Shown here piece after piece: positions 1 through 6,782 of a DNA stretch of 60,993 bases (the first letter of the stretch is position 1; each line of letters opens with the position of its first letter). Source of the stretch: an uncultured Ruthenibacterium sp. GTDB lineage: Bacteria; Bacillota; Clostridia; Oscillospirales; Ruminococcaceae. The notes below the pieces were generated by a model. That model was not told the origin of the DNA, ran no database searches, and saw only the letters and a list, made by a program, of their open reading frames with translations. The translations under genes were made by a program, and so were the position numbers. Location of the stretch: positions 1 to 60,993 of the forward strand of contig CAJUMH010000019.1 of NCBI GenBank assembly GCA_910587145.1, written 5' to 3'.

Positions 1-2
1 GA

Positions 3-102
3 GGCGTTTTGATAAATGCCGTCCACGGCATTGTAAGAAGCAAATACCGCTTCGCGGTGGGTTTCCCATACCATCCCAATACCGTCCAGCCGCGCGATTT
101 GG
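3..102 (-). pseudogene. Possible helicase-associated repeat fragment, cut by the window edge
   Basis: Read leftwards, one frame gives IARLDGIGMVWE followed by a stretch with regularly spaced aromatic residues (F, Y, Y). This resembles the repeat found in helicase-associated-domain proteins, where IARLxAIGMVW is a typical opening. No start codon is visible, and the frame begins directly beside the remains of a sugar-transferase gene, so it looks like a fragment joined by recombination. The rest lies outside the window. Identification rests on a short motif only. Confidence 0.4.
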
Positions 103-439
103 CTTTACCGTTAAACGGCCCCAATCACGACCGGAATACTGTTTTACTTCCCGCAGCAAAGGTGGACGGGGCCAACAAGGCTTATATCGCATCTTAATAT
201 ATTAAATATTTGTGGCAACTCATCAATGCTTGTTCGGCGAATAAAACGGCCAGCTGTCGTAATATGGATTATTTTCAATCTTGAAGGCTGGTCCATCTGC
301 TTCATTATATTGCACTATCTCCTGAAGTTTTTTCTGCATCCATATACATACTGCGAAACTTATACATTCTGAACTCTCTGCCATTTTTTCCAATGCGCAT
401 CTGGCTGAAAATTGCCGGCCCACTATCACACTTTTTCAT
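100..439 (-). pseudogene. Decayed bacterial sugar transferase (undecaprenyl-phosphate glycosyl-1-phosphate transferase type)
   Basis: Three reading frames must be joined to follow the protein. The pieces in order are GPAIFSQMRIGKNG, FRMYKFRSMYMDAEK, NEADGPAFKIENNP, GRFIRRTSIDELPQ, DISLVGP, RPPLLREVKQY and RLTVKP, the conserved core of the family that starts exopolysaccharide or capsule repeat units on undecaprenyl phosphate. Frameshifts lie near a run of A residues around 327-334, near 256 and near 164. The N-terminal membrane part and the usual C-terminal LTGLWQ segment after RLTVKP are missing. The gene is therefore dead. It sits in AT-richer DNA unlike the host genes after 4 kb. Confidence 0.85.
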
Positions 440-909
440 TGTCCCCTTTTCCTTTGTCCCGCTTCCCGCATGCCGGTCCCGGCAATTTAATAGCCCAAGG
501 TTCCCAAAGCTTGCCGTGCTATCCGGAATGCAGATCCGGCGTTTTTGCCGCAATGGAGAGATTTCGGTGCTTTACCGCACAAAAAGACATAATCCTGCTA
601 TTTATTTACTCAGTATATCATGATGTTTCTGAAAAAGCAACCCCTTTTTGGGCAGAGCCGGTGGCAGATTGTGCAGGTGTTGCAACGATGTGAGACAAAA
701 AGAAAAAGGGGGCGGGCAGGGAGGAATCCATGATACGATAGAGTTGACAAGACCAAACCGAAAGGCAGCGATCCCCGTCCGCTATGAATAAGATAACACA
801 AGCGGCCCGATGTCGGTAAGCCCTGATCACTAATATGGACAAGACCACAAAAACTATGGAGCGGAGCTGCTGACAATTTTGCTTCTCTCATGAAACATTG
901 GGTTTTCCC
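440..909. other. Gene-free AT-rich stretch
   Basis: Between the sugar-transferase wreck and the tetR promoter no frame gives a recognisable protein, start site or family motif on either strand. It is probably more decayed foreign DNA. Short open frames here lack ribosome binding sites. Confidence 0.5.
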
Positions 910-939
910 TTGACAAAAGTAAGAATGAAGTGCTATTAT
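910..939 (+). promoter_or_regulatory. Sigma-A promoter of the tetR-ABC operon
   Basis: A perfect TTGACA (-35, 910-915) is followed after 18 nt by TATTAT (-10, 934-939) with an extended TG at 931-932. Transcription should begin near 946, inside the operator just downstream. Confidence 0.85.
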
Positions 940-942
940 TTG

Positions 943-973
943 ATTGCGAATATATTTTGTGAATATTCGCAAT
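943..973 (+). promoter_or_regulatory. Inverted-repeat operator, probably for the adjacent TetR protein
   Basis: ATTGCGAATAT (943-953) and ATATTCGCAAT (963-973) are perfect 11-bp arms separated by 9 nt. The repeat covers the expected transcription start and lies 30 nt ahead of the tetR start codon, the usual place for an autorepressor site. Binding by this TetR is inferred. Confidence 0.8.
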
Positions 974-1002
974 ATGAAATCGCGAGAAAGGAGGACGAAC
1001 CC

Positions 1003-1593
1003 ATGCCATCAAAACCTGTTCTTTCAGATGCCGATAAAAAGGCCATCCGCGAGAGGCTGGGGGAACTGTGCGAGGAGTGCTGGATTGCACACGGCTACAA
1101 AAAAACCAGCATCAAAAATCTATGTGACAATGCAGGCATCTCCATCGGTACATTCTACACGCTATACCCCACAAAGGAAGATCTATTTTCGGAAACCATC
1201 GAGCGCATACAACAGCGACTGACTGAGAAAGTCCTTGCCATCAACAGGAGCAGTCAGACTAAGGAGGGCTTTGCACAGTCAATGAAAGAGTTGTTCCGGG
1301 AGTATGACAGCAAGCCCTTTTTGTATAACGTCAACACCCCGGATTTTCAGTCTTTCGTGACAAAGCTCCCGGAAGAAACCATGCAAAAAATCAAGTTTGA
1401 CAGCTTTGAATTTTTTAAGCAAGCTGTTCAGGCCGCAAACCTCGCTTTGAGAATGGAGGCAACTCAGGCGTATGGGATTTTAAGCGCATTGCTGTCAACC
1501 ATCAACGCAAAAGAAACCCTTGCTGTCACCTGTGATTATCTCGCTGTGTTTGACCGTATGGCAGATATTCTTGTGGGCAGTATCTTTGAGTAA
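1003..1593 (+). CDS. TetR/AcrR family transcriptional regulator
   Basis: A 196-residue, one-domain repressor. The N-terminal helix-turn-helix reads KTSIKNLCDNAGISIGTFY followed by PTKEDLF, the standard TetR recognition helix and the turn after it; the C-terminal ligand-binding half is variable, as in the whole family. The ATG at 1003 is chosen because AAAGGAGG (987-994) lies at the right distance; the open frame upstream runs through the promoter. It is the first gene of a tightly packed operon with an ABC transporter, and the inverted repeat at 943-973 is its likely operator. I infer that it represses the operon until a peptide antibiotic or other ligand is present. Base composition is lower in GC than the genes after 4 kb. 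Confidence 0.9.
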   Translation: MPSKPVLSDADKKAIRERLGELCEECWIAHGYKKTSIKNLCDNAGISIGTFYTLYPTKEDLFSETIERIQQRLTEKVLAINRSSQTKEGFAQSMKELFREYDSKPFLYNVNTPDFQSFVTKLPEETMQKIKFDSFEFFKQAVQAANLALRMEATQAYGILSALLSTINAKETLAVTCDYLAVFDRMADILVGSIFE

Positions 1594-1604
1594 CAGGAGA
1601 TTTC

Positions 1605-1835
1605 ATGGAAACATTTGAGTACAAAACTGTCACCGTAGACTGCAAGGACGTAGAGCGTTCCCAGGATGCCCTGACCGCCCAATTAAACCGCTGGGGCAAA
1701 GAGGGCTGGGAATTGACTTCATCTCTCACGCTCTCCTATCTGGGCAGCTCACAGTATTCCCTTGTGGGCCTTGCCCATCGGGTCACGCTGATTTTCAAGA
1801 GGCTGAACCAGCCTGGGGAGGCGGCGCAGGCATGA
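1605..1835 (+). CDS. Small DUF4177-like protein
   Basis: A 76-residue soluble protein. It opens FEYKTVTVDC and has WGKEGWELTS in the middle, then ends with an FKRL strand, the pattern of the DUF4177 family (short alpha/beta proteins of unknown function that often sit beside membrane or stress genes). CAGGAGA at 1594-1600 is the ribosome site. It begins 11 nt after tetR and its stop overlaps the ABC ATPase start by 4 nt (ATGA), so translation is probably coupled. Its role in the transporter operon is unknown; it has no membrane segment or signal peptide. Confidence 0.75.
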   Translation: METFEYKTVTVDCKDVERSQDALTAQLNRWGKEGWELTSSLTLSYLGSSQYSLVGLAHRVTLIFKRLNQPGEAAQA

Positions 1836-2566
1836 CCTATGCAGTTGAAACCAGCCATCTATCCAAGAGCATTGACGGCAGCGTCATTTTGAATGATGTA
1901 ACCTTGAGGGTGAAACAAGGTGAGATTTACGGCTTTTTAGGCGCAAACGGCGCGGGGAAAACCTCGCTGATGAAAACGCTCTATCACATCATGGCCCCCG
2001 ATGCCGGAACGATCACCCTGTTAGGGGAGCGCGTCGAAAAAGGAAACCACTCTGTTTTCTCCCGGATTGGGAGCATCATTGAAAGCCCCGTTTTCTATCA
2101 GCATTTGAGTGCCCGTGAAAATCTGGAACTGCATTGTGGGTATATGGGCGCGGGCTATGAACGTATCGGGGAAATGCTGGCGATGCTGGGCCTTTCAGAG
2201 ACTGACAATAAAGCCGTAGGCAAATTTTCTCTGGGCATGAAACAGCGGCTTGCCCTTGCGAGGGCTTTTCTGACTAAGCCGGAACTGCTCATTCTGGACG
2301 AACCAATCAACGGATTAGACCCCCAGGGCGTGATGGAAGTGCGGGAACTACTCCGGCAGATCAACCGGGAGCATCACACAAGCATCTTCATATCCAGCCA
2401 TATTCTGGACGAGCTATCCAAAATCGCGGACACCATCGGCATCATAGACCATGGTTCCATGCTTGCGGAAATATCCATGACGGAGATTGCGGAAAAGGGC
2501 ATGAACCTCGAAACCTATTATTTGAGTTTGCTGGGGGGAGGTGGCAGCCATGCAAAACCTTGTTAA
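1832..2566 (+). CDS. ABC transporter ATP-binding protein, peptide-antibiotic (BcrA/lantibiotic immunity) type
   Basis: A 244-residue single nucleotide-binding domain. The Walker A motif is GANGAGKTS, the signature is SLGMKQR, and Walker B is LLILDEPINGLDP, followed by the switch histidine region SSHILDELSKIAD. The form GFLGANGAGKTSLMKTL and the short signature with MKQR are typical of BcrA-type exporters that protect Gram-positive bacteria against lantibiotics or bacitracin. The start ATG overlaps the preceding stop, and the gene's end overlaps the permease start by 17 nt. It should energise the permease encoded next. The substrate cannot be read from the sequence. Confidence 0.92.
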   Translation: MTYAVETSHLSKSIDGSVILNDVTLRVKQGEIYGFLGANGAGKTSLMKTLYHIMAPDAGTITLLGERVEKGNHSVFSRIGSIIESPVFYQHLSARENLELHCGYMGAGYERIGEMLAMLGLSETDNKAVGKFSLGMKQRLALARAFLTKPELLILDEPINGLDPQGVMEVRELLRQINREHHTSIFISSHILDELSKIADTIGIIDHGSMLAEISMTEIAEKGMNLETYYLSLLGGGGSHAKPC

Positions 2567-3242
2567 GCTGGAATTGAAAAGGGTTTCGCTCAAATCGCAT
2601 TTTATTAGCCTGCTGGCCGCAAATGTTGTGATTACCTTGTTGAGCGCGTTTACTTCCTCCCTCCTGAGCGCAGACGGTGGAGTTGCTGTGACCGGCCTGC
2701 CACCCGCGCAGTTGGATACGCTGACGCTGGCAACCATGCTTGTGAGGGCTATGCTGATTGTCTGGGAGGCGGTCTTGATTTCAGCATTTATCGTGGAAGA
2801 ATACCGTAGCAAAACGATAAATCTGCTATTTACCTATCCTGTCCAGCGTGGAAAATTGATTGCCGTGAAGATTATCCTGATATGCGGCATCATGCTTCTA
2901 TTTCATGGGTTGTCCGGCATTTTTCAATACGCCTGCCTGTCCTTTATAAGCCAATATTTCCCCTTTGTCACCACCAGCCCTGCAAATCTGATGACACAAG
3001 CCATCACAGCTTTGTCGGCTGTTTTGCTGGGCCTGCTCCCGCTCTACATCGGAATGATAAAGAAGTCCACGATTGCGACCATCGTTTCATCCTTTGCACT
3101 CGCCGCCATTGTTTCCAATTCCCAAGGCAGCAGCGCAGGGCTGATGTCCATTCCGATTGCGGCTATCGTGTTTGGCATGATCGGCGCAGGCTTTTCCGCA
3201 ATCACCGTCCGCAAAATGGTTTCTTCTGACTTGAGTAACTGA
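2550..3242 (+). CDS. ABC-2 type transporter permease
   Basis: A 230-residue integral membrane protein with about six hydrophobic segments, beginning MQNLVKLELKRVSLKSHF and containing the loop EYRSKTINLLFTYPVQRGKL. That loop is the coupling region seen in BcrB/lantibiotic-immunity permeases. The ATG at 2550 is preferred over the GTG at 2541 because the ribosome site GGGGGAG (2534-2540) sits 9 nt before it. It pairs with the ATPase encoded just upstream to make a half-size peptide exporter in the cytoplasmic membrane. It has no large extracellular loop of the BceB type. Confidence 0.88.
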   Translation: MQNLVKLELKRVSLKSHFISLLAANVVITLLSAFTSSLLSADGGVAVTGLPPAQLDTLTLATMLVRAMLIVWEAVLISAFIVEEYRSKTINLLFTYPVQRGKLIAVKIILICGIMLLFHGLSGIFQYACLSFISQYFPFVTTSPANLMTQAITALSAVLLGLLPLYIGMIKKSTIATIVSSFALAAIVSNSQGSSAGLMSIPIAAIVFGMIGAGFSAITVRKMVSSDLSN

Positions 3243-3261
3243 CAGAAAAGGAGGCAGCTAC

Positions 3262-3489
3262 ATGAACTTTCCCATTCCCAGCTTTATCCCCGTTCCTGGT
3301 GCAGAAACGATGCAGCTTATCTCAATCGTTTCGCTGATTGTCGGCATCTGCATTACGGTCGTGGGGGTGCTTTTCCTGCTCTTGAATAAGAGAAAAGGGA
3401 AAAAGAAGAACACGCTTGCATGGATCATAATTTGTGTCGGTGTGCTGCTCATAGCCAATCACGGCATACAACTGATTTTTAGGAGGTAA
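3262..3489 (+). CDS. Small two-helix membrane protein
   Basis: A 75-residue protein with two hydrophobic helices (about residues 18-40 and 51-71) joined by the basic loop NKRKGKKKN, so the loop should face the cytoplasm. AAAAGGAGG at 3245-3253 gives a good start. It follows the permease by 19 nt and precedes the next small gene by 4 nt. No family is recognised. By position it may be an accessory or immunity peptide of the transporter, but that is inference. Confidence 0.75.
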   Translation: MNFPIPSFIPVPGAETMQLISIVSLIVGICITVVGVLFLLLNKRKGKKKNTLAWIIICVGVLLIANHGIQLIFRR

Positions 3490-3493
3490 GACA

Positions 3494-3739
3494 ATGGTAA
3501 AAGAAGTCAATCGTGCCTGCGAAAAGCTGAATGAAAAGCTGGGGGTTTCTGTATCGCTCCCCAACCCCAAAAAGAAAACGCTGAACGCGGCCTCAGTGTG
3601 CAATTTCGTTGTCGGCGCTGGCCTGGTGGCGGCGGGTGTTGTGTTCTCGTCCAAATGGTGCGCTGTGCTGGGCGGTATCGGCCTTGTCAGCAGCGTTGTA
3701 CTGCACCAGGAAAAGGGCGGCAAAAGCGATGAAAAGTGA
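3494..3739 (+). CDS. Small protein with a C-terminal hydrophobic region
   Basis: An 81-residue protein. The first 33 residues are charged and soluble (MVKEVNRACEKLNEKLG); residues 36-68 are hydrophobic and glycine-rich, enough for one hairpin or two short helices, and the tail is charged. AGGAGG at 3481-3486 precedes the start. The last codons overlap the KTR gene start by 11 nt, so the operon continues. The family is not recognised. Confidence 0.7.
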   Translation: MVKEVNRACEKLNEKLGVSVSLPNPKKKTLNAASVCNFVVGAGLVAAGVVFSSKWCAVLGGIGLVSSVVLHQEKGGKSDEK

Positions 3740-3872
3740 TGTTCCTGCGGAAAGTTTTGAATGGCTGCTATGTCCTGTGTGCGGCAGTAAGACCCGCATC
3801 AAAATGCGTTCCGATACGCAGTTGATAAACTTCCCCTTGTTCTGTCCCAAATGCCGGAAAGAAACGCTCAAA
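3729..3872 (+). pseudogene. Cysteine-rich KTR domain protein, 3' end lost
   Basis: From the ATG at 3729 the frame reads EWLLCPVCGSKTRIKMR and then NFPLFCPKCRKETL, the two CxxC knuckles and the KTR signature of the cysteine-rich KTR family, small zinc-ribbon proteins mostly found on conjugative elements of Firmicutes. After ETL the family normally continues for a short conserved tail. Here the frame instead runs into GC-rich sequence with no resemblance to the family and stops only at 4133, inside the PHP gene. I read this as truncation at about 3870, where the foreign segment meets the host chromosome. Confidence 0.75.
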
Positions 3873-3984
3873 TATTCTCCCCGCTTGCCAATCGGGCGCG
3901 GACGGAGTAAAATAAAGAAAGGCAGATACTGCGCAGCACAAAGCGGCACTTATCCCCGCAGGCCCCTTCAAAGCCGTCTGGCGG

Positions 3985-4009
3985 CCCCGGCCGGCTTGGA
4001 CGGCCGGGG
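3985..4009 (+). terminator. Strong hairpin between the foreign segment and the PHP gene
   Basis: CCCCGGCCG (3985-3993) and CGGCCGGGG (4001-4009) form a perfect 9-bp stem with a 7-nt loop. The T-run (4018-4022) is a few bases too far for a textbook terminator, so it could instead be a leader hairpin of the PHP gene. Confidence 0.45.
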
Positions 4010-4042
4010 AAAAGCGATTTTTCGTACAAGGAGGCGGCCCCT

Positions 4043-4909
4043 ATGGCTGGAGATCTTCATTCGCACACCAATTTTTCAGACGGCTCGGCCGATATCGAGC
4101 GTATGCCTGTTTGGGCACGGCGCGCGGGATTGACGCATCTTGCCGTTTCCGATCACGATTCGCTGCATTCCCTTCGCTGGGCCAAAGCGCACCCGGTGGT
4201 GGAGGGCGTAGCACTGTTGCCCGCGGCGGAGCTTTCGTGCCATGACCCCGCAAACGGGCGGCGCGTGCATATTTTATGCTATTGTCCCGACGAAACGCCC
4301 GCGCTGATCGCCTTTTGCGAGGGTATTGCACAGCGGCGCAACGATCTTGCGCAGCGCAGCATCGCCCGGCTGGAGGAGATGTTTCCGCTGTTTTGCCGCG
4401 AGCATGCGCTGGCCTACAGCGCACGCAGCGGCGTTACATTCAAAACGCATCTAATGCGCGAGCTGTACGATTGCGGCTATACCGATGCCGTGTATGGCGC
4501 GCTGTACCACAAGCTGTTCGATCTTCCCGGAGGGCTGATCCGGCACGAGCCGGAGTACGAGGACGTATTCAGCGCGCTGCGAATGGTGCGCGCTGCCCGC
4601 GGCGTGGCGGTGCTGGCGCACCCGAGCGTTTACCGGAGCATGGCGCTTGCGCAAAAGCTGGCCGAGCAGGGGCTGATCGACGGCGTGGAGATCGAGCACC
4701 CGCGCAATACCCCCGAGGACAAGGAGACCCTGCGCGCGCTGGCGCAGCGGTACGGCCTGATTGTGACAGGCGGCACGGATTTTCACGGCATGCACAGCAC
4801 GCACCCGCTGCCGCTGGGCTCCTTCACCACCGACGACGACAATCTTGCGCGCGTTCTTTCTTTGGCCGCACAGCGCCGCGGACGGCATTCCGCAGCCGGG
4901 GGCTTTTGA
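4043..4909 (+). CDS. PHP-domain phosphoesterase (YciV/RNase AM-like)
   Basis: A 288-residue PHP-domain protein. The metal-binding motifs are all present: DLHSHTNFSDG at the N-terminus, SDHDS near residue 38, the AHPS motif near residue 192, and GGTDFHG near residue 243. This set is shared by the 3',5'-nucleoside bisphosphate phosphatase and RNase AM family, which removes 5' nucleotides from RNA or recycles pAp. AAGGAGG at 4028-4034 supports the ATG. It stands alone, between a junction with foreign DNA and a long leader region. The exact substrate is inferred from family only. Confidence 0.85.
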   Translation: MAGDLHSHTNFSDGSADIERMPVWARRAGLTHLAVSDHDSLHSLRWAKAHPVVEGVALLPAAELSCHDPANGRRVHILCYCPDETPALIAFCEGIAQRRNDLAQRSIARLEEMFPLFCREHALAYSARSGVTFKTHLMRELYDCGYTDAVYGALYHKLFDLPGGLIRHEPEYEDVFSALRMVRAARGVAVLAHPSVYRSMALAQKLAEQGLIDGVEIEHPRNTPEDKETLRALAQRYGLIVTGGTDFHGMHSTHPLPLGSFTTDDDNLARVLSLAAQRRGRHSAAGGF

Positions 4910-5094
4910 CAAAAAGCTTTGAAACCGGCCGATACAATAGTCCTGCCGGCAAAATTCGGGGTTTTTCTGCGCAGCAGTCTGTTTTTTACCCGTTTTTTCT
5001 CTGATTTCCTGCCCAAAAAAGGAACGGCAAACACAAAAATTTCGGGAATTTCTCTGAAAATCCGACACACCCTGCGCAGCGGCGCCTTTCGCGA
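4910..5094. other. Intergenic stretch without a gene
   Basis: From the PHP stop to the promoter at 5095 no coding frame with a ribosome site is seen. A weak 5-bp hairpin (CCGGC/GCCGG) lies around 4925-4950 and might end PHP transcription. Confidence 0.4.
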
Positions 5095-5123
5095 TTGTAT
5101 TCGTCGGCGTGTCTTGTTATAAT
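5095..5123 (+). promoter_or_regulatory. Sigma-A promoter of the TSCPD gene
   Basis: TTGTAT (5095-5100), 17 nt, TATAAT (5118-5123). It leaves a leader of about 180 nt before the start codon at 5312; no riboswitch class is recognised in that leader. Confidence 0.75.
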
Positions 5124-5311
5124 GAATACATAGGGCCGTGCGCGTACAGCAGACAGTTTTGTCTGCCTTTGCACGGTGAACCGCCCCAAAAACCGCACCA
5201 ACCAATGATGCGCACCGCAAAGGAGATCCCCGAAAGCAGCTTCTCCCCTTGCCGCATTGCTTTGTGGGTGGTTCAGGAAGTTTTGGAAAAAGATGTTCGG
5301 AGGAAACGATT

Positions 5312-5572
5312 ATGACGTATTCACGCAAAAACAAAGGAGTTTGCTCGCTTGCCACCGAGGTATCGCTGACGGATGACGGCGTGATTGAATCCGTGGCGGT
5401 GGTGGGCGGCTGCAACGGCAATCTGAAGGGCGTTTGCACTCTGCTGCAGGGCCTGCGTGCCGAAGAGGCCGTTTCGCGGCTGAAGGGCCTTACCTGCGGC
5501 AATAAATCCACCTCCTGCCCGGATCAGATCGCGCTGGCGCTGGAGGAAGCTCTGGCTCTGGCAAACGCCTGA
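5312..5572 (+). CDS. TSCPD-domain protein (TIGR03905 family)
   Basis: An 86-residue protein. The C-terminal TSCPDQIA motif names the TSCPD family, related to the C-terminal domain of vitamin B12-dependent ribonucleotide reductase; the N-terminus has GVCS and the middle GGCNGNLKG. Together with CGNKSTSCPD these give several conserved cysteines that could bind metal. Function is not established; a link to ribonucleotide reductase is only by domain relationship. The ATG at 5312 has CGGAGGA upstream (5299-5305). It has its own promoter and terminator, so it is a single-gene unit. Confidence 0.85.
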   Translation: MTYSRKNKGVCSLATEVSLTDDGVIESVAVVGGCNGNLKGVCTLLQGLRAEEAVSRLKGLTCGNKSTSCPDQIALALEEALALANA

Positions 5573-5636
5573 GCCCGGCAGAACAAGGCGCCGCCAGCCG
5601 CGGCGCAAACCAAAACGCGAAACGCAAAAGGGCAAC

Positions 5637-5678
5637 GGGGCGCAAGGTCTCCAAAGCGGAGGCTGCGCCCCGCTTTTT
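5637..5678 (+). terminator. Rho-independent terminator after the TSCPD gene
   Basis: GGGGCGCA (5637-5644) pairs with TGCGCCCC (5664-5671), followed by GCTTTTT. Confidence 0.8.
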
Positions 5679-5690
5679 GCCGCAAAAGCC

Positions 5691-5719
5691 TTGCGTCCGC
5701 GCGGGATTCATGCTATAAT
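5691..5719 (+). promoter_or_regulatory. Sigma-A promoter of yebC
   Basis: TTGCGT (5691-5696), 17 nt, TATAAT (5714-5719), with an extended TG at 5711-5712. Confidence 0.8.
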
Positions 5720-5850
5720 CGGAACGAGCGAAAATACGGGCGCCTGCATCCGAAAGCAAAGCCGCAAAGCCTGTCTGCACGGCGCCGCCGCGCGGCGCTT
5801 TCGTCCGGTTTGTTTTTGGCGCCGCCGCCTTTTTTTATCGGGAGGTTTTT

Positions 5851-6588
5851 ATGTCAGGACACAGTAAATGGAACAACATCAAGCGTAAGAAGGAAAAAAC
5901 CGACGGCCAGCGCGCCAAGATCTTTACAAAGATCGGTCGCGAGATGTCGGTTTGTGTAAAGGCGGGCGGCGGCGACCCCAACGTAAACAGCAAGCTGCGC
6001 GATCTAATCGCGAAGGCCAAGAGCCTGAACGTGCCCAACGATAACATCCAGCGCATTATCAAAAAGGCCGAGGGCGGCGAAAAGGATAACTACGAGAGCA
6101 TCACCTACGAAGGCTACGGCCCCTCGGGCGTTGCCATGATGGTGGAGACGCTCACCGATAACCGCAACCGCACGGCAGCCAATCTGCGCCATTATTTTGA
6201 TAAATTCGGCGGCAACCTCGGCAATACGGGCTGCGTGGGCTTTTTGTTCAGCCAGCAGGGTGTGATCTTGCTGGACGTGGAGGAAAAGGAAGAAGAAGCC
6301 GTGATGGAGGATGTCTTCGACGCGGGCGCGGAGGATTTTGATATGGGCGACGGCGTGGCCGAGGTGAAAACCAGCCCGGAGGCGTTCAGCGAGGTACGCG
6401 CCGCACTGGAGGAAAAGGGCTACGAATTTCTTTCCGCCGATATTGCGATGGTTCCTTCCACCTCTACGGCCTTGTCCGACCCGGATGATTTAAAGAAAAT
6501 GGGCCTGCTGCTCGATCATCTGGAGGACGATGACGATGTGCAGAACGTCTGGCACAATCTGGAAAACGAAGAGGATCTGGATCGATAG
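5851..6588 (+). CDS. yebC: YebC/PmpR-type protein (TACO1 family)
   Basis: A 245-residue full-length member of the YebC family. It starts with the invariant MSGHSKWNNIKRKK, then REMSVCVKAGG, NVPNDNIQRIIKKAEG, YEGYGPSGVA and the GGNLGNTGCVGFLF segment. Family members bind DNA or nascent-chain ribosomes: PmpR-type proteins act as transcription regulators, and YebC/TACO1 proteins relieve ribosome stalling at proline-rich stretches. Which applies here cannot be told from sequence. GGGAGG at 5840-5845 is the ribosome site. It is a single-gene unit with a promoter at 5691-5719 and a hairpin terminator at 6598. Confidence 0.95.
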   Translation: MSGHSKWNNIKRKKEKTDGQRAKIFTKIGREMSVCVKAGGGDPNVNSKLRDLIAKAKSLNVPNDNIQRIIKKAEGGEKDNYESITYEGYGPSGVAMMVETLTDNRNRTAANLRHYFDKFGGNLGNTGCVGFLFSQQGVILLDVEEKEEEAVMEDVFDAGAEDFDMGDGVAEVKTSPEAFSEVRAALEEKGYEFLSADIAMVPSTSTALSDPDDLKKMGLLLDHLEDDDDVQNVWHNLENEEDLDR

Positions 6589-6597
6589 TATGCAATT

Positions 6598-6650
6598 GCG
6601 CCGTGCCGCACTGCCGATGCATCGGCAGTGCGGCACGGCGCCTGTCTTTT
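6598..6650 (+). terminator. Perfect 44-bp palindrome acting as yebC terminator
   Basis: Positions 6598-6619 and 6620-6641 are exact reverse complements, with no spacer, so the RNA would fold into a very stable stem. It is followed by CTGTCTTTT. The length is unusual for a terminator. Confidence 0.75.
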
Positions 6651-6782
6651 CCCGCCTCGGCGCGCATACAATGGGACGGGGCGGCTTTCGCGCACGGCAA
6701 ACTGCCGAAAGACAAAGCGGATGCGGCTATTCCGGCAGTTTTACAAAACCGTGCGGCGCCCCGCAAAGGAGGACAACCCACG

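Noticed and set aside
5124..5311. Riboswitch in the 180-nt leader of the TSCPD gene
   Set aside because: No conserved core of a known class could be recognised; length alone is not evidence.
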